Below are positions 38,793 through 46,507 of a stretch of 64,000 nucleotides of DNA, in pieces. Source of the DNA: Geomonas oryzisoli. Lineage in GTDB: Bacteria > Desulfobacterota > Desulfuromonadia > Geobacterales > Geobacteraceae. Every line of letters begins with the position of its first letter. Positions within the stretch are counted from its first letter, which is position 1. A program made the position numbers and the translations under genes. Under the pieces are notes generated by a model that saw only the letters and a list, made by a program, of their open reading frames with translations, searched no databases and had not been told where the DNA came from. The DNA is taken from assembly GCF_018986915.1 (NCBI RefSeq), contig NZ_CP076723.1:4182228-4246227 (forward strand), in the 5' to 3' direction.

Positions 38793-39838
38793 AAGCTGTA
38801 CACGTAGGCAAGGATCTCGGCGACAGCGGCGAAAAGGCCTTCCGGGATCTCGTACCCCTCCTCCACCTGGGCGTAGAGCTCGCGGGCCAGGAAGCGGTTC
38901 TCGACCAGGGTCACGTTGTTTTCCCGCGCCACGATCTTCATCTGCAGCGCCATCTGGTCCACACCCTTAAAGAGCACCACCGGTGCCGACATCTTGAAAC
39001 GGTCGTACTTGAGCGCCACGGCGTAGTGGGTCGGGTTGGTGACCACGACGTCGGCGGTGGGGATGATCTGGCGCATGCGCCGGCGCGCCATCTGAAAGGC
39101 CTTCTGGCGCTGCTTTCCCTTGATGGCCGGGTCCCCCTCGGTGTTCTTGTGCTCGTCCTTCACCTCCTGCTTGGTCATCTTCAGGTTGTCCAGGAAGCGC
39201 CACTTGACGAAGGCGAGGTCGAGCACCGCCAGGATGATCAGCACCCCGCAGGTGTGCAGCACGATCTTGAAGGCGATGTGACCGATGAATTGCAGGATCC
39301 CTTCCAGGTCCTGGTCAACCAGGAAGATGATCCCCTCCATCTCCTCGGCGAGGATCTTGTAGGCCATGTACCCGACGATCGCCATCTTGATGAAGGACTT
39401 GGCGACCTCGAACAGCGAGTCCTTGTTGAAGAGCCGCCCTACCCCCTGCACCGGGTTCAGGCGCCCCAGGTCGAACTTGAGCTTCTCGGAGCTGAGGTTG
39501 ATCCCACCCTGGCTGATCTCGACTCCGAGCCCGGCGATCAGGCAGACCAGCATGAACGGCGTCAGCATGATGGCCAGGTTGGCAAACTCCCGGATCATCA
39601 GGTGGTGCACCCCGGAGGGGGTGATCTCGATGGTGGCAAGCCCGCCGAAGATGTCCCTCATGGTCCCCTGCAGGGTCTTCAGCATGATTCCGGAGCTGGC
39701 GTAGAGCGCGACCATGGCGGCGATCAGGGTGACGGCGGAGGTCATCTCGCGGCTGCGCGCTACGTTCCCCTTGCTCTTGGCATCGGTGATCTTCTTACTG
39801 GTAGGTTTTTCTGTTTTGGAATGTTTGTCGTCTGACAT
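38780..39838 (-). CDS. flhB: Flagellar type III export apparatus protein FlhB
   Basis: FlhB is the export-gate switch that changes substrate class from hook to filament. The 352-aa protein has four membrane helices (to about residue 215) and a cytoplasmic domain with the self-cleavage site NPTH (about 266-269) in VVTNPTHYAVALKYD. Its last residues, SLKKR, are encoded in the terminator shared with glgP. It is the last gene of the fliL-flhB operon, 9 bp after fliR. Confidence 0.96.
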   Translation of the reverse strand: MSDDKHSKTEKPTSKKITDAKSKGNVARSREMTSAVTLIAAMVALYASSGIMLKTLQGTMRDIFGGLATIEITPSGVHHLMIREFANLAIMLTPFMLVCLIAGLGVEISQGGINLSSEKLKFDLGRLNPVQGVGRLFNKDSLFEVAKSFIKMAIVGYMAYKILAEEMEGIIFLVDQDLEGILQFIGHIAFKIVLHTCGVLIILAVLDLAFVKWRFLDNLKMTKQEVKDEHKNTEGDPAIKGKQRQKAFQMARRRMRQIIPTADVVVTNPTHYAVALKYDRFKMSAPVVLFKGVDQMALQMKIVARENNVTLVENRFLARELYAQVEEGYEIPEGLFAAVAEILAYVYSLKKR

Positions 39839-39847
39839 GGCGAGGCC

Positions 39848-40633
39848 CTAGGCGAGCAGCTTGAACAGGGCGTGCATCTGCTGCACGAAGGCGCCGAAGC
39901 TCCCGTTGAGGACGCGCAGGAATACCGGCAGCGAGATACCGAGGATCAGGAAGCCGATGCCGATGTTGAGCGGCATGCTGACCATGAATACGTTCATGGC
40001 GGGGAAGCTGCGCGCGACGATCCCCAGCGCCACGGTGGTCGCCAGAAGCGCCACCGAGACCGGTGCCGCCAGCTTGAGGGCGATGATGAACATCCCCGTG
40101 CTGGTCTGGGTCAGGAACTTCAACAGGCCGTTACTCACGTGCCAGGCCCCGAGCGGTATCACCTGGTAGCTCTCCACGATCCCCTTGATGAAGAAGTGGT
40201 GCACGTCGAGGGCGAGGAAGATGAGGGTGGCCAGCACCCCCTCGAAGATGGCCATGGTAGGGACGTTGTTCTGGGTGGTGGGGTCGAACTGGGCGGCGAT
40301 GGAGATCCCCATCTGGGTCCCCACCAGTTGCCCGCTGAACTCCACCGCCGCGAAAACGAACTGCGAAATGGCCCCGAGGGTGAGACCGATCAGCGTCTCA
40401 CGCAGCACCAGGAGCATGAGGGAGAGGGAATCGTCGGCGACGGGGATTCCCTTCAGCCTGATCACGGGGAAGATGAGCAGCGCCATGGCGAAGATGAGCA
40501 CCGCCTTGATGCGGTTGGGAACCAGGCGTGCCCCGAACATCGGGATGGCCATGAACAGCCCCGCGACCCGGGCCAGGACCAGGGCGAAGGGGATCAGGTC
40601 GGCCAGGGCCTTGAGCGGGAGGGCGTCGAACAC
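39848..40633 (-). CDS. fliR: Flagellar export gate protein FliR
   Basis: The 261-aa membrane protein has about six hydrophobic segments and FliR family features such as RVAGLFMAIPMFGARLVP (about 22-39) and GTQMGISIAAQFDP. It forms the export gate together with FliP and FliQ. It directly follows fliQ, with coordinates abutting. Confidence 0.94.
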   Translation of the reverse strand: MFDALPLKALADLIPFALVLARVAGLFMAIPMFGARLVPNRIKAVLIFAMALLIFPVIRLKGIPVADDSLSLMLLVLRETLIGLTLGAISQFVFAAVEFSGQLVGTQMGISIAAQFDPTTQNNVPTMAIFEGVLATLIFLALDVHHFFIKGIVESYQVIPLGAWHVSNGLLKFLTQTSTGMFIIALKLAAPVSVALLATTVALGIVARSFPAMNVFMVSMPLNIGIGFLILGISLPVFLRVLNGSFGAFVQQMHALFKLLA

Positions 40634-40903
40634 CTAGTGCCTCATGTTGGCGATCATGCCGTAGATCTCGTGGGTGAAGTCGCTCATGTACATCATCATC
40701 CAGGGGAAGAAGATGACCATGGCCACCATGACCGCGATGATCTTGGGTGCGAAGGCGAGGGTTGCCTCGTTGATCGAGGTGACGGCCTGGAAGATGCTGA
40801 CCAGGAGGCCGACCACCAGGGCGCAGATGAGCAGCGGCGCCGAGAGGAGGATCACCGCCTCGAAGCTCCGCCTGCCGAGTTGAACTACCATTTCCGGGGT
40901 CAT
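40634..40903 (-). CDS. fliQ: Flagellar export gate protein FliQ
   Basis: The 89-aa protein has two transmembrane helices and the family pattern TPEMVVQLGRRSFEAVILLS then QAVTSINEATLAFAPK. The length is exactly typical. It sits between fliP and fliR. Confidence 0.95.
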   Translation of the reverse strand: MTPEMVVQLGRRSFEAVILLSAPLLICALVVGLLVSIFQAVTSINEATLAFAPKIIAVMVAMVIFFPWMMMYMSDFTHEIYGMIANMRH

Positions 40904-40918
40904 ACCTAACTCCTGTCT

Positions 40919-41677
40919 TTATCCGAAGCTCTTCACCAGCGACCCGATCACGAGCCCCCAGCCGTCCACCAGCACGAACAGGAGGATCTTGAAGGGAAGC
41001 GAGATCATCACCGGCGGCAGCATCATCATACCCATGGACATGAGCACCGAGGCGACCACCATGTCCAGCACCAGGAACGGGATGAAGATCAAGAAGCCGA
41101 TCTGGAAGGCGGTCTTCAGCTCGCTCACCATGTAGGCCGGGATCAGGGTCATGGTCGGGATGTCATCTGCGTTGCGCGGCCTGGGGAGCTTGGAGAGGTT
41201 GATGAAGAGGGCCAGGTCCTTCTCGCGCACCTGCGAGAGCATGAACTTGCGCAAGGGGGCCACGCCGCGCTTGAGCGCCTCCTCCTGAGTGATGGTCTGC
41301 GCCTTGTAGGGCTGCAGCGCCTGGGTGTTCACCTGCTGCCAGACCGGCGCCATGATGAAAAAGGTGAGAAACAGCGACAGCCCCACCACGATCTGGTTCG
41401 AGGGGGCCTGCTGGGTTCCCAGCGCGGACCGGAGGAAGGAGAGCACCACGACGATGCGGGTGAAAGAGGTGGTCATCATCAACAGGCTGGGCGCCAGCGA
41501 GATGACGGTCATCACGAAGAAGATCTGCAGCGCCACGGAGACGTCGGCCGGCTTGCTCACCTTGCCGACCCCCACGCTCACCGTGGGCAGGGAGAGCGGC
41601 TCCGCGCCCGCGGTCGCCGCCAGTATCAGGGATAGAGCCACCAGGAGCAGCGCCCCCAGCATCTTTTTATGTTTCAC
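40919..41677 (-). CDS. fliP: Flagellar export gate protein FliP
   Basis: The 252-aa protein has a cleavable signal peptide (to about residue 25) and four membrane helices. It carries FliP signatures such as TSFTRIVVVLSFLRSALGTQ (about 71-90) and the C-terminal LVIGSLVKSFG. Its start overlaps the fliO stop by 4 bp. Confidence 0.96.
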   Translation of the reverse strand: MKHKKMLGALLLVALSLILAATAGAEPLSLPTVSVGVGKVSKPADVSVALQIFFVMTVISLAPSLLMMTTSFTRIVVVLSFLRSALGTQQAPSNQIVVGLSLFLTFFIMAPVWQQVNTQALQPYKAQTITQEEALKRGVAPLRKFMLSQVREKDLALFINLSKLPRPRNADDIPTMTLIPAYMVSELKTAFQIGFLIFIPFLVLDMVVASVLMSMGMMMLPPVMISLPFKILLFVLVDGWGLVIGSLVKSFG

Positions 41678-42144
41678 GCAAACCCACCGCTTTTGCCGAG
41701 CTGCCCAAGCGGCGCCTCCTTACGGGGGAGGCCTCCGGCCAGGGTCTCCAGCTTTTTCTTGAGCCGGGCCGGGATCAGGGCCGCCGCGCTTCTTTCCTCG
41801 ACCACCTCGATCTCCTCCAGCATCTCCACCTGTTTGATGAGGCTCACCCCTTCGCCGCTGTTGGACAAAAGCAGGTATTCGCCTCCTACCTCGACCAGCA
41901 TCAGCGACTTCTTGGGGGCCAGGTGCTTGGTCTCCACCACCCGGATGTACCCGGCGGCGTTTCCCTGCGGCATCTTCATGAGCCGCCCGGCAAGGTAGTA
42001 GAGGATCAGGATGATGCCGATCACCAGGATGAGCGAGCCAACCATCTGCGCCAGGCTCCCCAAAAGGTCGGGTCCGCCGGTATCGGCATGCGCCGCCGCC
42101 GGGATGAGCAGCGTGGCCGTTGTCACCGCCGCGAGCTTTCTCAT
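41674..42144 (-). CDS. fliO: Flagellar biosynthesis protein FliO
   Basis: The 156-aa protein has a signal-like N-terminus, one main membrane helix (about residues 35-53) and a cytoplasmic domain with RVVETKHLAPKKSLMLVEVG typical of FliO. FliO helps assemble the FliP complex. Overlaps with both fliN and fliP (4 bp each) show translational coupling. Confidence 0.9.
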   Translation of the reverse strand: MRKLAAVTTATLLIPAAAHADTGGPDLLGSLAQMVGSLILVIGIILILYYLAGRLMKMPQGNAAGYIRVVETKHLAPKKSLMLVEVGGEYLLLSNSGEGVSLIKQVEMLEEIEVVEERSAAALIPARLKKKLETLAGGLPRKEAPLGQLGKSGGFA

Positions 42145-42446
42145 AGCACCTTGTCCACCCTTTCATTGGGGCTCACGATGTCCAGGAGCCGGATGCCAAA
42201 CTTGTCGTTCACCACCACCGCCTCGCCGCGCGCCACCAGCTTCGAGTTCACGAAGACATCCAGCGGCTCGCCCGCGAGCTTGGTCAGCTCCACCACCGAC
42301 CCCTGGTTCAGTTGCAAGACGTCCCGCACCAGGAGCTTGGTCCGCCCCAGCTCTACGGTTAGCTGCAGCGGGATGTCCATGATGAAGTCCAGGTTCTTCG
42401 GCTGCGGAACTTCCTTCTGTTCGTCCAAAGCGAGTTTTTCGCTCAA
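42141..42446 (-). CDS. fliN: Flagellar motor switch protein FliN
   Basis: The 101-aa protein is a short FliN with the SpoA (surface presentation) domain: MDIPLQLTVELGRTKLLVRD then LNQGSVVELTKLAGEPLDVF and the conserved GEAVVVNDKFGIRL. It builds the switch C-ring with FliM and FliG. It overlaps fliM and fliO by 4 bp each. Confidence 0.95.
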   Translation of the reverse strand: MSEKLALDEQKEVPQPKNLDFIMDIPLQLTVELGRTKLLVRDVLQLNQGSVVELTKLAGEPLDVFVNSKLVARGEAVVVNDKFGIRLLDIVSPNERVDKVL

Positions 42447-43420
42447 TCTTCACCTCCAGTCAGGGCACGCGTGATCTGTACCGCCTTGTTTCCGCCGCTT
42501 ACCCCGGCAATGCCCATAAACTTCTTCGTTCCCCCAACCTTGACCACCAGCTCGTCCTTGCCGCTGGCATCGAGCATGATGACGTCCCCAGGGGTGAGCC
42601 CCATCAGGTCCGCCAGCGATATGGTCGCGCCCCCCATCTCCACCGACATGTCCATGGGCGCACCCATCAGTTCCTCGGAGAGGCGGTAGGACCAGAGCGG
42701 GTCCACCACCATCATGTCCATCTGCACGCCCCGCTTCAACTTGTCGCGGATCGGCTCGATGGTCAAAAACGGGATGGCCAGGATCATGTTCCCCACCGTC
42801 TCCTCGATCTGGATCTTCATGCTCATGGTCACCACCTGGTACTCGGGGGGGACGATGTTGACCAGGCGCGGGTTCATCTCCAGGCGCAAAAGGTTCATGC
42901 TGGCCGGGCAGAGCGGGGCCCAGGCACGCTCGAGGTCGGCCAGGGCATCCTTGACGATCTTCTCCACCAGGCGCAGCTCGATGGAGGTGAAGAGCCGGTT
43001 CATCCCTTGCCCGGACGGCACCCCCGAGCCCCCCAGGATGCTGTCCACGATGGTGAACACCAGGGTGCTGTCGAAGGCGATCAGCGCCGCCCCCTTCAAC
43101 GGGTCCATCTTGTAGATCGCCATACAGACCGGCGACGGGAGCACGCTCAGGAAGTCCCCGAACTTATAGGGGACCGCCTCCTCCTTCTTGATGTCCACCA
43201 TGCGCCCCAACCGGTTCGACATGGTGACCCGGTTGTAGCGGATGAAACCGTCGTAGACGATGTCAAGGTTCGGGATGGCGCGGTGGGCCTCGATGTCGAG
43301 CAGGTCGAACTGCTGCGCCTGAGGCCCTTCCTTGGCCAGCTCGTTATCCGGGATCAGGCTCCCGTCGAAAACGGCCGCCACCAGGGCGTCGATCTCTTCC
43401 TTGGTAAGGAATTTTTCCAT
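42443..43420 (-). CDS. fliM: Flagellar motor switch protein FliM
   Basis: FliM binds phospho-CheY and forms the C-ring. The 325-aa protein has the N-terminal CheY-binding-like segment LTKEEIDALVAAVF, the middle CheC-like domain with GGSGVPSGQGM, and the C-terminal SpoA domain. I start at the ATG at 43420 because AAAGGTG is correctly placed before it; a GTG at 43429 would lie too close. Confidence 0.94.
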   Translation of the reverse strand: MEKFLTKEEIDALVAAVFDGSLIPDNELAKEGPQAQQFDLLDIEAHRAIPNLDIVYDGFIRYNRVTMSNRLGRMVDIKKEEAVPYKFGDFLSVLPSPVCMAIYKMDPLKGAALIAFDSTLVFTIVDSILGGSGVPSGQGMNRLFTSIELRLVEKIVKDALADLERAWAPLCPASMNLLRLEMNPRLVNIVPPEYQVVTMSMKIQIEETVGNMILAIPFLTIEPIRDKLKRGVQMDMMVVDPLWSYRLSEELMGAPMDMSVEMGGATISLADLMGLTPGDVIMLDASGKDELVVKVGGTKKFMGIAGVSGGNKAVQITRALTGGED

Positions 43421-43432
43421 CGATGGCACCTT

Positions 43433-43963
43433 TTACTGCACCACGAAGTCGGTGAAATAGACCTTGGTTACCTTGCTGGGGGGGACCACCTTGGAGACCG
43501 CAGCCAGAATCTGCTCGCGCAGCTGGTTTTTCCCCTGCAGGTCCTGGATCTCCTGCATGGTCTTGGTGGTCAGAAGGATCAGGATGGCGTCGCGCAGCGG
43601 GGCGAGCTTCGCGTCGAGCTCCGCCTTCGCCTGCGGGTTGGCCATCTCGAACTCGACCTTGAGCTTCAGGTACCGGAGCTCCTGGCCGTCGTAGATGTTG
43701 ACGATGAAAGGCTCCAGGGGGTAGACGGTGCCGCCGCCGGCGGCTGCGCCCTCACCTCCCTTGGCGGGTGCGCCGTGCTCGCCGCCCCCTTCGGCCTTGG
43801 CCTCGACCTTGGCTCCCTCGGGCGCCTTTTCTTTCTTGCTTCCCCCCATGAAGAAGGCTGCCGCCCCTCCGATGGCAAGGACCGCTACCACGGCGCCGAT
43901 GATGATGAAGAGCTTCTTGTTGTTCTTTTCCGGGGTCTCTTGCGGCTTCGCCGGTTCGGCCAT
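43433..43963 (-). CDS. fliL: Flagellar basal body-associated protein FliL
   Basis: The 176-aa protein has a short cytoplasmic N-terminus and one membrane helix (about 19-41). A Lys/Ala/Gly-rich linker and the FliL periplasmic domain (YPLEPFIVNIYDGQELRYLK onward) follow. FliL supports the stator at the rotor. A good AAAAGGAGAA precedes the ATG, and a sigma54 promoter lies about 55-70 bp upstream. It is the first gene of the fliLMNOPQR-flhB operon. motA and motB are not adjacent. Confidence 0.92.
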   Translation of the reverse strand: MAEPAKPQETPEKNNKKLFIIIGAVVAVLAIGGAAAFFMGGSKKEKAPEGAKVEAKAEGGGEHGAPAKGGEGAAAGGGTVYPLEPFIVNIYDGQELRYLKLKVEFEMANPQAKAELDAKLAPLRDAILILLTTKTMQEIQDLQGKNQLREQILAAVSKVVPPSKVTKVYFTDFVVQ

Positions 43964-44017
43964 GCTGGGTTCTCCTTTTTAAACAGCTCAAGCTGGTGTA
44001 TTCGAATTGAACACCCT

Positions 44018-44033
44018 TGCAACCCAGATGCCA
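44018..44033 (-). promoter_or_regulatory. Sigma54 promoter of the fliL operon
   Basis: On the minus strand the site is TGGCATCTGGGTTGCA. It has GG and GC separated by 10 nt and a consensus TTGCA -12 element. The predicted start is near 44007, about 44 nt before fliL. Confidence 0.8.
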
Positions 44034-44395
44034 GATCGGTAAAGCCGCGCCAGATATGCCTGGAGAGGAGGGTGCCCACCGCGCGGCTGACGGCGGCAAA
44101 GCCTTATGTTACGGAAGGTTGCAGGTTCGATACCGATACTGGCCCGGAGCGGGGGAGCGGGAGCGGAGGGAGCGTGGGTCAACTTTTTGACCGACGAAAA
44201 GAAGGGTGTCGCCGCCGGCGCACGGCTGGGCGGCGATCCGGGAGGGGCGCGGGGCGGGGCAACAGGGGGAAAAAGGACGCACGGGTGCCCAGGCGGCGCA
44301 CAACGCGGGGTTCGCGGAGCGGCGCGTCAGAGATCCGGCCCGAGAGGGCGGTGTCAGAGCTTCGACGCCGGGGGGAGCTTTGACACGGCGAGGAT

Positions 44396-44423
44396 GGGGG
44401 GCGCGGCTGTTGCCGCGCCCCCT
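44396..44423. other. Strong GC hairpin downstream of flgE
   Basis: GGGGGGCGCGGC and GCCGCGCCCCC pair around a TGTT loop about 20-45 nt after the flgE stop codon. There is no U-run on the minus side, so it is more likely an RNA-end stabiliser or weak terminator. Confidence 0.6.
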
Positions 44424-44442
44424 TTGCTGCCCTGTGCCCGCC

Positions 44443-45327
44443 CTAGCGGATCAGCTGCAGGACTTCCTGCGTCATCTGGTCCGTGGTGGTGATGGTCTTG
44501 GAGTTGGCGGAGTAGGCCCTCTGCGTGATGATCATCTTGACGAATTCGCTCGCCATGTCCACGTTGCTCTGCTCGAGGGTGTTGGAGAGGATCTTCTCGC
44601 TGACGCCGTTGGGCTTGTTGGCGACCAGGGAGAAGGCGGCCCCGGAGACGCCGGCGTCGGCGGTGGCCTGGTACAGGGAGCCCCCCATCTTGCTGAGTGC
44701 GGTGGGGTCGGATGCGGTGACCACGGCCAGGCGCTGCACGGTGGCGGCGTTGGCGGGGGTGGCCGCGACGCCCACGGCACCGGAGGTGTTGTAGTAGTTC
44801 TGGGTGATGCCGTCGGTGGCGAGGTAGGTGATCAGGCCGGAGTTGTCGATGCTGATGATCTTGCCGAAGTCGGTGTTCGGAGCCGTGCCGGAGTTAACGA
44901 ATTTGATAGGGTTACCCTGGGTGTCCAGCACCTGGTAGCCGTCCGGGTTCACCAGGGTCAGGTTGTTGTCTACCTGGAAGGCGCCGGCACGGGAGAGGAA
45001 GGCGGAATTCTGGGTCGCCACCGGGGAGGTCGCGGTCGGCGGTTTGAGGGCGAAGAAGCTGGTCCCCTGGATGGCGAGGTCGGTCACGTTCTCAGAGCTC
45101 TGGGTCGAGCCTTGGCTGAACACGTTCTGTACCGCCTGCATCTGCACGCCCTTACCGATCTGGGAACCGCCGCCGATGTTCTGGGAGAGCATGTCCGAGA
45201 AGAGGGTCCTGGCCCCCTTGAAACCGATGGTATTTACGTTGGAGATGTTGTTGCCGATGACGTTCATCGCTTCGCCGTTTTGAATCAGACCAGTAACGCC
45301 GGTAAACAATGCGGAAGTAACACTCAT
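44443..45327 (-). CDS. flgE: Flagellar hook protein FlgE (short form)
   Basis: FlgE polymerises into the hook. The 294-aa protein has the N-terminal rod/hook motif MNVIGNNISNVNTIGFKGAR (about 21-40) and the C-terminal coiled-coil EQSNVDMASEFVKMIITQRA then LQLIR. The middle is only about 150 residues, so much of the exposed D2 domain of typical FlgE (400 aa or more) is missing. FlgF or FlgG are alternatives by length. The position after flgD and fliK favours FlgE. An AGGAGG ribosome site is present. Confidence 0.8.
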   Translation of the reverse strand: MSVTSALFTGVTGLIQNGEAMNVIGNNISNVNTIGFKGARTLFSDMLSQNIGGGSQIGKGVQMQAVQNVFSQGSTQSSENVTDLAIQGTSFFALKPPTATSPVATQNSAFLSRAGAFQVDNNLTLVNPDGYQVLDTQGNPIKFVNSGTAPNTDFGKIISIDNSGLITYLATDGITQNYYNTSGAVGVAATPANAATVQRLAVVTASDPTALSKMGGSLYQATADAGVSGAAFSLVANKPNGVSEKILSNTLEQSNVDMASEFVKMIITQRAYSANSKTITTTDQMTQEVLQLIR

Positions 45328-45427
45328 TTTTTTGCCTCCTTAGGCTTGGTTGTGGGACTCCTCAGTCGGTCGGTGTCCCGCGGGCTTTCCTTCTGGAGGG
45401 CCAGCCCGTTTCAGTTGTCGTTTGCGC

Positions 45428-45820
45428 TTAGAAAAATACTGCCGAATCGATGTTGGTGAAAACGTTCCCCTTCATACCCTGACGATCCATGGCGGTCACC
45501 ACTGTCCGGTTTTTGACACTCACCACCAGGGCCGCGTCTCCCATCAAGATCAGCGATTCCCGGCCGCCCTTTTGTGCCACGCTGTCCACCGCCCCTTCCA
45601 GCTGCTTCATGTCGGCGTCGGAGAGGGTGATGCCGCGGGACTTGAGCCGCTCCTGGGCGTGCTGGGAAAGCTTGACCGGCTGCCCCGGCAGTTTCTGGTC
45701 CAGGACCTGGGCGAACGGGGTGCCGCTCCCGGTGCTCTTCGCGGCCGGCTTGGCGCCGCTTGGGTTCGGTTTGACCGGCGCCTGGATCGGTTGGGGAAAC
45801 AAGATGCTGTTGTCGATCAT
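45428..45820 (-). CDS. Flagellar operon protein, TIGR02530 type
   Basis: The 130-aa protein has a Pro/Lys-rich N-terminus and a conserved core, VKLSQHAQERLKSRGITLSD then GRESLILMGDAALVVSVKNRTVVTAMD. This pattern belongs to the small protein usually found between flgD and flgE in Firmicutes and deltaproteobacteria. Its role in hook assembly is presumed. It lies in exactly that position here. Confidence 0.85.
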   Translation of the reverse strand: MIDNSILFPQPIQAPVKPNPSGAKPAAKSTGSGTPFAQVLDQKLPGQPVKLSQHAQERLKSRGITLSDADMKQLEGAVDSVAQKGGRESLILMGDAALVVSVKNRTVVTAMDRQGMKGNVFTNIDSAVFF

Positions 45821-45831
45821 CTCAGGCTCCC

Positions 45832-46494
45832 TTAGGCTGCCTCGCTCACGGAGGTCACGTCGGTCAGGTTGATCTTCAGCCCGCCTACCGAGAGCACCGG
45901 GGTACTGCCGGACATGTCGACGCCGCTCACCTTACCCCGCACGATACCCGTGGCGGTGACGGCTGTGCCGGCGGCGTCATTGGCGGAGACGCTGAAGCTG
46001 TAGGTGCCGGGGGTGAGTTGCGCCCCGGAGTTGTCGGTTCCATCCCAGGTTACCGTGTTGCCGCCGGAGTTCTGGGCGCCGCCGTTGATGGTCTTGACGA
46101 CCTTGCCGCTGGCATCGAGCACGGAAACCGTCACCGACTGCGCGCTCTTGCCCAGGTTGTAGTTGATGGTGCTGCTCCCCGAGGTGAGTTCCACCTGGGA
46201 ACCGGAGGCCACCACCTGTTTGCCGATCAGTGAGACCGCCGCCATGGTGCCGGCGTTGCTCCCCTGGTTCAGCAGGTTCTGCAGGTTGGTGTTGGTGTTG
46301 TAGGCCTGTTCGACCTGGGTCAGCTGGGCGAGCTGCGAGATGAACTGGGTGCCGTCCTGGGGATTCAGGGGGTCCTGGTTCTGCAGCTGGGTCACGAACA
46401 GCTTCAGGAAATCGTCCTTGTTCATGCCCGTCGCCTGCTTCATCGCCGCCGCGGCCGAGGCCGTGGTTGCTGCTGATGTTGCGTCGGTTATCAT
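45832..46494 (-). CDS. flgD: Flagellar hook capping protein FlgD
   Basis: FlgD caps the growing hook. The 220-aa protein has the N-terminal signature KDDFLKLFVTQLQNQDPLNP (about 25-44) and QLAQLTQVEQ. The C-terminal Ig/FlgD domain has WDGTDNSGAQLTPGTYSFSV. It follows fliK by 13 bp. Confidence 0.95.
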   Translation of the reverse strand: MITDATSAATTASAAAAMKQATGMNKDDFLKLFVTQLQNQDPLNPQDGTQFISQLAQLTQVEQAYNTNTNLQNLLNQGSNAGTMAAVSLIGKQVVASGSQVELTSGSSTINYNLGKSAQSVTVSVLDASGKVVKTINGGAQNSGGNTVTWDGTDNSGAQLTPGTYSFSVSANDAAGTAVTATGIVRGKVSGVDMSGSTPVLSVGGLKINLTDVTSVSEAA

Positions 46495-46507
46495 CCTTAC
46501 CTCCTTG

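Larger units (their letters stand above)
43964..44442. other. Gene-free gap between flgE and fliL
   Basis: This stretch of about 480 bp holds the fliL sigma54 promoter (44018-44033) and a large GC hairpin (44396-44423). I find no credible gene on either strand. The flbD and motAB genes often placed here in relatives are absent. Base composition is very G-rich and erratic between 44140 and 44390. Confidence 0.6.

Noticed and set aside
44095-44145. Sequence resembling the 3-prime half of a tRNA (AAGGTTGCAGGTTCGATACC)
   Set aside because: The anticodon loop would have nine bases, the T-stem does not pair, and no 5-prime half or acceptor stem exists. At most it is a decayed remnant; chance is as likely.
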